From the NCBI RefSeq assembly GCF_016863275.1, contig NZ_BOOO01000022.1:124001-188000 (forward strand): DNA of 64,000 nucleotides, written 5' to 3'. The notes beneath the pieces were generated by a model. It saw nothing but the letters and a program-made list of their open reading frames with translations. It ran no database searches and was not told the DNA's origin. Positions 28,798-35,943 of the stretch are shown here, one piece after another; within the stretch, counting starts at the first letter, position 1, and each line of letters opens with the position of its first letter. Origin of the DNA: Planotetraspora mira. Its GTDB lineage: Bacteria; Actinomycetota; Actinomycetes; Streptosporangiales; Streptosporangiaceae. Position numbers and translations under genes: made by a program.

Positions 28798-30204
28798 GTG
28801 ACCGAACGGTTGGACGGCCCGCAGGCCCCCGGCGACGACATCCCCGCCGCCGGGGCCCCCTCCGGTCCGATTGAGACCCGATCCGCGCCGGCTCCGGCCG
28901 CGCGCGTGGACAGCAGCACCCCCCATCGGCTCGGACCCTCACCGAGGATGGCGGTGTTCTTCCTCCTGCCCGCCGTCCTCCTCCTGGGCGCGTGGGTGGT
29001 CTACCCGATCATCTACTCGATCTTCAGGAGCCTGTTCGACTCCACCGGGGACCGCTTCGTCGGTCTCGGGAACTACGGCTCGATCTTCACGGACTCCGCC
29101 ACGCTGACCACGATCAGGAACAACGTGATCTGGGTCGTGGTGGCTCCACTGATCGTCACCGTCCTCGGCCTGATCTTCGCGGTGCTGACCGAGCGCATCC
29201 GCTGGGCGACGGCCTTCAAGCTCATCCTGTTCATGCCGATGGCCGTCTCCCTCCTCGCGGCCGGAGTCATCTTCCGCCTCGTCTACGAGCAGGACCCGGA
29301 CAAGGGCGTGGCCAACGCGGTGATCACCGCCGTCCACGACACGTTCTCCTCCAGTGCGGGATATCCCGGAGCACGGCCCCGGGAGAACGACCAGGCGCCC
29401 GCGGCCGTCCAGAGCGGCGCCGTCGTGACCAAGCAGCAGGTGCAGGCCGGTCAGCCGGTGCTCATCCCGCTGGTCGGTCTCAGCCCCGACGTCGTCAAGG
29501 ACGCCGCACCCGCGAAGGCCGCCCCGGCCGGCGGCGTGAGCGGCACGGTGTGGCTCGACGTCGTGCGCGGCGGCGGCGGCACCCTCAACCAGATCGACCC
29601 GCAGGAGAAGGGCCTGGCCGGGATCACCGTCGAGGCGGTCTCCGGCGGTGCGGTCAAGGGCACCGCCGAGACGGCGGCCGACGGCAGCTTCCACTTCGCC
29701 GGACTGCCCGCCGGCTCCTATGTCGTACGGCTCCCGCAGTCGAACTTCCAGGCGCCCTTCAACGGCATCACCTGGCTCGGCCCCGGCCTGATCACGCCCG
29801 CGATCATCGGCGCGTACATCTGGGTGTGGGCCGGCTTCGCCATGGTCTTGATCGCGGCCGGGTTGTCGGCGATCCCCCGCGACGCGCTGGAGGCGGCGCG
29901 GATCGACGGCGCGACCGAGTGGCAGGTGTTCCGGCGGATCACCGTGCCCCTGCTCACCCCGGTGCTGCTCGTCGTCTTCGTCACGATGATCATCAATGTG
30001 CTGAAGGTGTTCGACCTGGTGTTCATCATCGCGCCGGGCTCGGTGCAGCCACAGGCCAACGTGATCGCGCTCGAGATGTGGCGGGTGTCGTTCGGCGGCG
30101 GCGGCAACCAGGGCATGGGCAGCGCCCTCGCCATCTTCCTGCTGGTGCTGGTCCTGCCGTTCATGATCTTCAACATCCGCCGGTTCAGGAGGGACGAGCG
30201 ATGA
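28798..30204 (+). CDS. Sugar ABC permease (MalF type) with inserted Ig-like domain
   Basis: A 468-residue inner-membrane permease. TM helices lie at about 51-76, 109-130 and 141-163. After the third helix comes an insert at about 165-325, predicted extracytoplasmic. Its second half (about 246-312) is a carboxypeptidase-regulatory/SdrD-B-like beta domain with GVSGTVWLD, KGLAGITVEA, GTAETAADGSFHFAGLPAG and SYVVRLP. Membrane helices resume near 330 and the EAA loop EAARIDGATEWQVFRRITVP sits near 364. The loop insert recalls E. coli MalF, but the fold looks different. The GTG start follows a short gap after the binding-protein gene. Confidence 0.88.
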   Translation: MTERLDGPQAPGDDIPAAGAPSGPIETRSAPAPAARVDSSTPHRLGPSPRMAVFFLLPAVLLLGAWVVYPIIYSIFRSLFDSTGDRFVGLGNYGSIFTDSATLTTIRNNVIWVVVAPLIVTVLGLIFAVLTERIRWATAFKLILFMPMAVSLLAAGVIFRLVYEQDPDKGVANAVITAVHDTFSSSAGYPGARPRENDQAPAAVQSGAVVTKQQVQAGQPVLIPLVGLSPDVVKDAAPAKAAPAGGVSGTVWLDVVRGGGGTLNQIDPQEKGLAGITVEAVSGGAVKGTAETAADGSFHFAGLPAGSYVVRLPQSNFQAPFNGITWLGPGLITPAIIGAYIWVWAGFAMVLIAAGLSAIPRDALEAARIDGATEWQVFRRITVPLLTPVLLVVFVTMIINVLKVFDLVFIIAPGSVQPQANVIALEMWRVSFGGGGNQGMGSALAIFLLVLVLPFMIFNIRRFRRDER

Positions 30205-31088
30205 CAACCCTGACCGAACCGGGGTCGGCGCAGCGGATCGAGCGCGGCCTCCTCGGGCGAGTGGTCGACCGGCTCGGCGGCGGCGTGGTCCAGGTCCTGC
30301 TCGTCCTGGTCGCCGTGTTCTGGCTCGTCCCGACGCTGGGCCTGCTGGTGGTGTCGCTGCGCGGCGAGGTGGAGAACAACGCGTCCGGCTGGTGGACCCT
30401 GTTCACCAAGCCCGCCCAGGTCACCTTCGAGAACTACGGGAACCTGCTGGCGGCCGGCTTCAGCTCGTCGTTCTGGAACACCGTGTTCATCACGGTGCCC
30501 GCGACGTTGCTGGTCATCGGCATCGCGGCGATGGCGGCGTACGCCTTCGCCTGGATCGAGTTCCCCGGCAGGGACGCCGTGTTCCTCGTCGTCGTCGCCC
30601 TGCTGGTGGTGCCGGTCCAGATCGCTCTCATCCCGATCGCCAAGATGTACGGATTTCTCGGGATATTTGGCTCGATCGCGGCAGTCGTGCTGTTCCACGT
30701 GGCGTTCGGCCTGCCGTTCGCCATCTTCCTGCTGCGCAACTTCTTCGCGGGCATCCCCCGGGAACTGCTCGAGGCGGCGCGGATGGACGGCGCCCAGGAG
30801 TGGCGGATCTTCGCGACCGTGGTGTTCCCGCTGGCCAAGCCCGCGATCGCGTCGCTCGGCATCTTCCAGTTCCTGTGGGTCTGGAACGACCTGCTCGTCT
30901 CGCTGGTGTTCGCCGACACCGAGAACCAGCCGATGACCAAGGCGCTGCAATCCCAGATGCGACAGTTCGGCACCAACGTGGACATCCTCGCGCCAGGCGC
31001 CTTCCTGTCGCTCATCATCCCGCTGGTTCTGTTCTTCGCCTTCCAGCGGTACTTCGTCCAGGGAATGCTCGCGGGATCGGTGAAATAG
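30201..31088 (+). CDS. Sugar ABC permease (MalG type)
   Basis: A 295-residue permease with about six TM helices and the EAA loop EAARMDGAQEWRIFATVVFP. The ATG at 30201 overlaps the stop of the preceding permease gene (ATGA), with AGGAGG about 8 nt upstream, so the two subunits are translationally coupled. No ATP-binding subunit is encoded in this operon; actinomycetes commonly use a shared MsiK-type ATPase for such importers. Two hairpins follow the stop. Confidence 0.93.
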   Translation: MTTLTEPGSAQRIERGLLGRVVDRLGGGVVQVLLVLVAVFWLVPTLGLLVVSLRGEVENNASGWWTLFTKPAQVTFENYGNLLAAGFSSSFWNTVFITVPATLLVIGIAAMAAYAFAWIEFPGRDAVFLVVVALLVVPVQIALIPIAKMYGFLGIFGSIAAVVLFHVAFGLPFAIFLLRNFFAGIPRELLEAARMDGAQEWRIFATVVFPLAKPAIASLGIFQFLWVWNDLLVSLVFADTENQPMTKALQSQMRQFGTNVDILAPGAFLSLIIPLVLFFAFQRYFVQGMLAGSVK

Positions 31089-31120
31089 CTCCCACCGGTC
31101 GGCGTGGGCGCACAGAAAGG

Positions 31121-31163
31121 GCCCGGATGCGCGCTTCACGGGGGGAAAAGCGCGCATCCGGGC
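31121..31163 (+). terminator. 16-bp hairpin after the sugar importer operon
   Basis: 31121-31136 pairs exactly with 31148-31163 around an 11-nt loop starting CACGGGGGG. It lies 33 bp past the permease stop and is probably the operon terminator. A sister hairpin with nearly the same loop sits at 31307-31345. Confidence 0.8.
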
Positions 31164-31306
31164 TAGGCCCCATTCTGTACGGCCAGAGCAGCTGATGTCA
31201 CCGCATTGGCAAGTTTGTCCTCGATCTCATGCCAACTCCTGATATTTCGCCGACTTCCACCCACGCTGTGCCGGCGATGACATACGGCGACGGCATGACC
31301 CCGGAC

Positions 31307-31345
31307 ATCGGATGCCCGCTTCACGGGGGTAAGCGGGCATCCGAT
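31307..31345 (+). terminator. Sister 15-bp hairpin upstream of ung
   Basis: 31307-31321 pairs exactly with 31331-31345 around the loop CACGGGGGT. Compared with 31121-31163, one stem pair has switched from G:C to C:G while GGATGC, CGCTT and the loop are kept. It lies about 50 bp before ung; it could be a second terminator or an RNA element. Confidence 0.7.
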
Positions 31346-31397
31346 CTTTGCCGCCGAAGGCCTTGCCCACCCGGGAAAGCCGATAGAGTTCGCGACC

Positions 31398-32075
31398 ATG
31401 GCAGGGCGTCCGTTGCACGAAGTAGTGGAAGCCGGATGGGCTGCGGCCCTCGAACCCGTCGCCGAGCGGATCACCGCAATGGGCGACTTCCTCCGGCAGG
31501 AGATAACGGAAGGGCGACAGTACCTTCCCGCGGGGGCCAACGTCCTCCGCGCGTTCCAGCAGCCTCTCAGTGAGGTCCGTGTGCTGATCGTGGGGCAGGA
31601 TCCCTATCCCACGCCCGGCCACCCGGTGGGCCTGAGCTTCTCGGTCGCGTCCGATGTCCGGCCGCTCCCCGGGAGCCTGGTCAACATCTACAAGGAGTAC
31701 ATGGCCGACCTCGACTATCCCCCGCCGACCAACGGCGACCTCACCCCGTGGACCGAGCAGGGCGTGCTCCTGCTCAACAGAGTCCTGACGGTGATGCCGG
31801 GCAAGCCGGCGTCCCATCGGGGCAAGGGCTGGGAGGAAGTCACCGAGCAGGCCATCAAGACGCTCGTCACCCGGGGCGGCCCCCTCGTGGCCATCCTGTG
31901 GGGACGCGACGCCCGCAACCTGAGGCCGATGCTCGGCCAGGTGCCGTGCATCGAGTCGGCCCATCCCAGTCCTTTGTCCGCGCGCAACGGCTTCTTCGGC
32001 TCCCGGCCGTTCAGCAGAGCGAACCAGTTGCTCGCCGAGCAGGGCGCCGCACCCGTCGAGTGGAAGTTGCCCTGA
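31398..32075 (+). CDS. ung: Uracil-DNA glycosylase, family 1
   Basis: Ung removes uracil from DNA to start base excision repair. The 225-residue protein has the catalytic water-activating motif [18 protein letters not shown] with Asp68, the LLLNRVLTV segment, and the HPSPLSA motif with His189. The ATG at 31398 has a weak GAG-type binding site; an upstream extension is open but unlike Ung. A small acidic-protein gene follows closely. Confidence 0.95.
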   Translation: MAGRPLHEVVEAGWAAALEPVAERITAMGDFLRQEITEGRQYLPAGANVLRAFQQPLSEVRVLIVGQDPYPTPGHPVGLSFSVASDVRPLPGSLVNIYKEYMADLDYPPPTNGDLTPWTEQGVLLLNRVLTVMPGKPASHRGKGWEEVTEQAIKTLVTRGGPLVAILWGRDARNLRPMLGQVPCIESAHPSPLSARNGFFGSRPFSRANQLLAEQGAAPVEWKLP

Positions 32076-32099
32076 CCGGTGGCCGATAGGATCTCCACC

Positions 32100-32456
32100 A
32101 TGAGCGATACAACGGACACGGGACGCTATCTGCGTCTCACCGTCGACCTCGTCGTCGAGGTCATGGACGTGGGCGCCCTCCAGGCGGCGGCACTCGCGGA
32201 GATCCGCGACCCCGAGACGGAGCTGGACCAGGACGAGCGCCAAGAGCAGATCGAGCTGGTCAACACCGACGACACGGGCGCGGCGGCCTTGCAGTGGCTG
32301 ATCGAGCCGGACCACGTTCTGGGTCTGGTCGAGCACCTCAACGACATCGAGCCGCGAGAGGCCATGCTCGGCGTCGAGCCGTCCGACGGCGTCCTCGAGG
32401 ACGAGGGTGACGAGGACGACCACGACCATCACGACCACGACGGTCACCAGCACTGA
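32100..32456 (+). CDS. Small acidic protein with His/Asp-rich tail
   Basis: A 118-residue protein starting at ATG 32100 (MSDTTDTGRYLRLTVDLVV) with AGGA upstream, 24 bp after the ung stop and probably co-transcribed. It is strongly acidic, with an alpha/beta-looking body (LQWLIEPDHVLGLVEHLNDI) and a tail of alternating Asp and His (DDHDHHDHDGHQH). The tail could bind divalent metals, but no known metallochaperone domain is present. Function not recognised; the link with ung is positional only. Confidence 0.7.
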   Translation: MSDTTDTGRYLRLTVDLVVEVMDVGALQAAALAEIRDPETELDQDERQEQIELVNTDDTGAAALQWLIEPDHVLGLVEHLNDIEPREAMLGVEPSDGVLEDEGDEDDHDHHDHDGHQH

Positions 32457-32471
32457 CCCGCCCGCCAGGGC

Positions 32472-33020
32472 TCACACAGGTTCGAGGCGGTTAAGGGGTC
32501 CGGCCGGGAGCTCGACGACGATCGGGTCTCCAGGCCGCACCTCACCGCCCTCTATGACGATCCCCATGATCCCGGCCTTCCTGACCAGGCCTCCGTCCTC
32601 ATCCCGGCCCAGAACCGCTTTCAGCAATCCGTCCTGGAAGCCGTCGAGCTGCAGGCAGGGATTGCGCAGGCCGGTGATCTCCACCACAGCAGTTTCACCG
32701 AGATGAAGTCGAGCGCCCACGGGCAGTCCGAGCAGGTCCAGGCCGCGCGTGGTGACGTTCTCCCCCATGTCCCCCGCCCGTACGGCGAAGCCCGCGGAAC
32801 GCAGCTCGTCGTGCAGCTCCTCATGGACCAGGTGCACCTGCCGGAGATTGGGCCGGCTGGGGTCGCGGGCGACCCGGGACCGGTGCTTGACCGTCACTCC
32901 CATGTGCGCGTCGCCCTCCACGCCCAGCCCGGCCAGCAGCCGGATGACGTCCTGATTGGATTTGCTGAACGTGTGAGTCCCGCTGAGGCTCACCGCCGCC
33001 ACCGCCGCGTCTCCCGGCAT
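32472..33020 (-). CDS. MOSC domain-containing protein
   Basis: A 182-residue single-domain MOSC protein, related to the C-terminal sulfur-carrier domain of molybdenum cofactor sulfurases. Visible features: SLSGTHTFSK, GVEGDAHMG, the NVTTRGLDL segment, and LRNPCLQLDGFQDG with the Cys expected to carry sulfur. The start is ATG 33020 with GAGGAGGAG upstream; a TTG at 33044 is in frame but weaker. Stand-alone proteins of this kind are probably involved in sulfur or molybdopterin chemistry; substrate unknown. Confidence 0.88.
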   Translation of the reverse strand: MPGDAAVAAVSLSGTHTFSKSNQDVIRLLAGLGVEGDAHMGVTVKHRSRVARDPSRPNLRQVHLVHEELHDELRSAGFAVRAGDMGENVTTRGLDLLGLPVGARLHLGETAVVEITGLRNPCLQLDGFQDGLLKAVLGRDEDGGLVRKAGIMGIVIEGGEVRPGDPIVVELPAGPLNRLEPV

Positions 33021-33140
33021 CCGCTCCTCCTCACGACGAGACAAGCATCATCGCCCTCGGGACCGCCTCATCGCGAACAGATATCCCCCGGTCAGCCGGT
33101 CAACGGCTCGCGAGAGTGTCCGTGAGGCTTCATCCGGGCG

Positions 33141-34022
33141 TCATGCGGCGCGGAGTCCGGGCGTACGGCACAACCATTCGCTGACGGTCCCCTCGAAATC
33201 CGCCGGCGGGCCGACCCGCAGGCACGACCGGTCGGCCGCGTCGCGCGTCAGCCGTACGTGGAAGGGCTCACGCCCGAGTTCGGGAGCGCCGGAGACGACG
33301 GCGAAATCGGCGCCGTCGACCCGCAGGTGGTCGCCGATCGTCCGGCACCGGGCACCCGGATCGCCGCCGACCCAGGCGAGATGGCCGGTGAGCAGCCGCT
33401 CCGCGACGGTGCGGAGCACGTTGACCGTGCAGAGGCGGTGGGCGCACGCCGCGCCGTCCAGCATGACCTCCGGCAGCCCGAACCGAGCGAGGCCTCGTGT
33501 CGTCACCCGCAGACAGGCGCAGACTTCGGTGCCTGCCGGGTCCCACGGCGGGCACGAGCGGTCGTCGTCGATCTCGATGGTCCAGCCCAGCCAGTCGTCG
33601 CCCAGCCGGAAGTCCTGGCGCTCGCCCGGGCATGCGGCGCAGTGGTAGACGGCGGAGCCGGTCAGCCTGTCCACGATCACTCCGTGATAGGCCTCCGCCA
33701 CACCGCGCGCCGCCGCCCGGGCGACCTGGGCGGCCTCCGGCTGCGCCTCGACCGGCGCGGTGCTGGAGACCACGACATGATGGCGCGCCCGCGCGACCCG
33801 TCTCAGGTCGTCGTCCTTGAGGCCCGTCCGCCGCCAGAGCGAGCGGTCGGCCCTGATCGCCTCCAGTTCCAGGCGCGGTGTGCCGAGCACCTCCATCGCT
33901 CTTTTCCGGTGCGGTTTGCCCATGCGCCACGGGACGATCGACGACAACTCCACCGGCGCACGGTCCACGGCCACGACGAACACCGACGTCGTCTCCGCCG
34001 GAACGGAATAGGTGATCTGCAT
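33141..34022 (-). CDS. Hypothetical protein
   Basis: A 293-residue protein from ATG 34022 (MQITYSVPAETTSVFVVAVD) with GGAGG 6 nt upstream, soluble and without signal peptide. It has nine cysteines, including YHCAACPGE and EVCACLRV pairs, which may bind metal. The middle (ARHHVVVSSTAPVEAQPEAAQVARAAARGVAEAYHGVIVD) reads like an alpha/beta domain with a helix ending in a conserved-looking DRL. I do not recognise the family. Codon use matches the neighbourhood. Confidence 0.75.
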   Translation of the reverse strand: MQITYSVPAETTSVFVVAVDRAPVELSSIVPWRMGKPHRKRAMEVLGTPRLELEAIRADRSLWRRTGLKDDDLRRVARARHHVVVSSTAPVEAQPEAAQVARAAARGVAEAYHGVIVDRLTGSAVYHCAACPGERQDFRLGDDWLGWTIEIDDDRSCPPWDPAGTEVCACLRVTTRGLARFGLPEVMLDGAACAHRLCTVNVLRTVAERLLTGHLAWVGGDPGARCRTIGDHLRVDGADFAVVSGAPELGREPFHVRLTRDAADRSCLRVGPPADFEGTVSEWLCRTPGLRAA

Positions 34023-34336
34023 GGGTCCTCCTGGGGGAATCTCGGAAGCCCCACCATGGATGAACGGCCCACGCCGCCTCCCACTAGAACCGGGTTCTGT
34101 GGAAAACGCTCATCGTCCACAGGAGACCGCAGGACTCGATCCCGGACATCACGGCGGCCCTGGCCCTGAGCCGCACGGAGTGCGAACAGCAGGACCAGGG
34201 CCGCTGGAAGAACCGAACAGCCGGGGAAGTCCCGAGCACGGCTCACCGTCGCCAGGCGATGCCGGCGAGGTCGTCACCGCTCTCAGTTGTCACCACCCCC
34301 GCCGGCCGGTGGAGCCGTGAAACGGTGACGACCGGA
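34023..34336. other. 314-bp gap without a convincing gene
   Basis: Frames here are short and lack binding sites. The segment is bounded by the 5' end of the hypothetical gene at 34022 and the 3' end of the small secreted protein gene at 34337, so it should hold the promoter of the former. I see no clear -35/-10 pair or hairpin. Confidence 0.4.
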
Positions 34337-34687
34337 TCAGGACTCGGCCTCCGCCTCCGACTTGGAGTCGGTGTCCTGCTTCTGCCACGGGGTGGCCTGG
34401 TTCTCGCTCTTCTGGAACGGCGTCACCAGCAGGGTGAAGTCGCGCAGCAGGTACTGGCGCTGGTGCTGGTGCTGACGCTCGTGCTGCCACGCGTGGTTGC
34501 GGCTCCAGTTGCGGTTGTGGTTGCGGTCGCCGCGGCCCCAGCCGCCGCCGCCGCAGCCGCCGCCGCAGCCCATGACGGTGGTGGCGTTCGCGGTGCCGGC
34601 GGTGACAGCGGTGCCGAGGGCGACGGCCCCGCCGGTCAGCGCGGCGCTGATGGCGAGAACCCCCACGAGGCTCTTGACGTTAGGCAT
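34337..34687 (-). CDS. Small secreted Gly/His/Gln/Arg-rich protein
   Basis: A 116-residue secreted protein. The signal peptide runs from MPNVKSLVGVLAISAALTGG to an ATANA-like cleavage region near residue 35. The mature part begins VMGCGGGCGGGGWGRGD with two cysteines, continues with Asn/Arg/His/Gln repeats (RNWSRNHAWQHERQHQHQ) and ends in an acidic Ser/Glu tail. ATG 34687 has GGGGGG 8 nt upstream; ATG 34693 is too close. Glycine- and histidine-rich small exported proteins of this type are common in Streptosporangiaceae; role unknown. Confidence 0.75.
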   Translation of the reverse strand: MPNVKSLVGVLAISAALTGGAVALGTAVTAGTANATTVMGCGGGCGGGGWGRGDRNHNRNWSRNHAWQHERQHQHQRQYLLRDFTLLVTPFQKSENQATPWQKQDTDSKSEAEAES

Positions 34688-34731
34688 TTGCATTTCCCCC
34701 CGAAAATGAGCAATTACCCTATGATTCGACT

Positions 34732-34752
34732 CTTTCCAAATAGCTTGGAAAG
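34732..34752. promoter_or_regulatory. 21-bp inverted repeat upstream of the small secreted protein gene
   Basis: CTTTCCAA (34732-34739) and TTGGAAAG (34745-34752) are perfect arms around ATAGC, in an AT-rich patch 45 bp before the start at 34687. It looks like an operator over the promoter; it could instead be a weak terminator of the upstream gene at 34828-35226. Confidence 0.45.
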
Positions 34753-34827
34753 TATTCTTCCAGCAGGACCCGACTGCTTATCTCTGCAATGTCTTATTTT
34801 CCGCGACAGATAGGGGGCAAACGGTGA

Positions 34828-35226
34828 TCAGCGGCTTTTGCCTCCCGCCCATCCATTTATTGACGACATTAAGCAAATACTGATCGCTTCATCCTTAATG
34901 TCTTCTATATCCCAATGCAGGATATCCCGATATAGGCGCCATTTGCGCCTTTCATCAAGGGATCGAACTTCCAGAGGAACCGCCGCACGACCCATCGATC
35001 GCGGCAACAGGCGGTCAGCAAGGCGGTCGACGGCGTCGGCACAGGTCAGACACCGGCCTGCGTGCCGGGCGGGAGGTGCGCACCGGGCAACGCTTCCGCG
35101 ATGACATTCAAATTGACGCCACGGAGCTTGACGCCCGACCAGGAAGGCGAATCGAGAGACAGCCGTCGAGAAGACCGCCGTCGACGAAAGGCCGGTCGCA
35201 TCACCGATGTCCACGACCTCCGGCAT
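34828..35226 (-). CDS. Possible small hypothetical protein with Cys-rich centre
   Basis: The frame from ATG 35226 gives 132 residues (MPEVVDIGDATGLSSTAVF at the start). The centre has clustered Cys/His (RCAPPARHAGRCLTCADAVD), which could bind zinc. The C-terminus (WRLYRDILHWDIEDIKDEAI) is amphipathic and uses AT-rich codons unlike the neighbours, suggesting acquired DNA. There is no strong ribosome binding site, and the frame continues upstream as an antisense shadow of the acetyltransferase gene, so the start and even the coding status are uncertain. Confidence 0.4.
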   Translation of the reverse strand: MPEVVDIGDATGLSSTAVFSTAVSRFAFLVGRQAPWRQFECHRGSVARCAPPARHAGRCLTCADAVDRLADRLLPRSMGRAAVPLEVRSLDERRKWRLYRDILHWDIEDIKDEAISICLMSSINGWAGGKSR

Positions 35227-35282
35227 GATTCGACCGCGGTCCCGGCAGATCAGGCGCCCCAATGAGGCGCCTGATACCCGTC

Positions 35283-35804
35283 CTACAGTTCGTTGAAGGG
35301 CTCGGCGTAGACGAACGCACCGCGAATCGACGAGTGATATGCAGTGAGCGGCCGGACCTGGAAGTGCGGTCCCCACTCGGCCACCGGCGGGACGATTCCG
35401 TAGCCCTCCGCCGGTCCGAAGCCGAACCGCGGGTAGTAGTCGGCATGGCCGAGCAGCACCACCAGGGGCTCTCCGAGCGCGTCGGCCGCACCGAGCACGG
35501 CGTGCATGAGGGCGTGGCCCACACCCTGACGCTGGACGCTCGGATGCACGCCCAGCGGCCCGAGACCCAGGACGGGCGTGCCGTCGACATGGGCTCGCGA
35601 GCACACCACGTGCCCCACGACTTCGCCGTCCCGGCCGGCCGCGACGAACGACAGCGCGGGTAGCCACGCGTCGCAGGCGCGCAACGCGTCCACCAGGTCC
35701 GCCTCGACGACCGGACCGCCGGGGGCGGCCATCGGCGCGAACGCCGCAGCCTGGACGGCGCGGATGGGCGCGACGTCGGCCGTCGTCTCACATCTGATCA
35801 GCAT
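35283..35804 (-). CDS. GNAT family N-acetyltransferase
   Basis: A 173-residue GNAT protein, starting at ATG 35804 (MLIRCETTADVAPIRAVQ). The acetyl-CoA binding motif A is GLGPLGVHPSVQRQGVGHALM near residue 80, followed by VVLLGHADYYPRFGFGPAEGYGI, a pattern typical of the predicted N-acetyltransferases related to YhbS. The acceptor is unknown. It lies downstream of treZ on the same strand with a 139-bp gap and is probably separate from the trehalose operon. Confidence 0.88.
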   Translation of the reverse strand: MLIRCETTADVAPIRAVQAAAFAPMAAPGGPVVEADLVDALRACDAWLPALSFVAAGRDGEVVGHVVCSRAHVDGTPVLGLGPLGVHPSVQRQGVGHALMHAVLGAADALGEPLVVLLGHADYYPRFGFGPAEGYGIVPPVAEWGPHFQVRPLTAYHSSIRGAFVYAEPFNEL

Positions 35805-35943
35805 CGGTCCAGACTGCTGCGCACGATCCGGGCCCGTCAATCGGATAACCGGCTCACGCCCACACCGCGACTCACGCCTGCAAAACCGCCCACGCCCTCA
35901 AAACCGCCCACGCCCATAAAACTCTTCGCGTCCGGACGCCGGA

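Noticed and set aside
31229-31573. Small plus-strand ORF running through the hairpin upstream of ung
   Set aside because: It would overlap ung in another frame, has no binding site, and its codons are explained by the hairpin sequence.
33803-34246. Minus-strand extension upstream of the hypothetical protein gene at 33141-34022
   Set aside because: It is in another frame, Arg-rich, without a binding site, and overlaps the well-supported start at 34022.
34828-35667. Long 279-codon minus-strand frame
   Set aside because: The upstream part (35283-35667) is an out-of-frame shadow of the GNAT gene. Only the part from ATG 35226 was kept, at low confidence.
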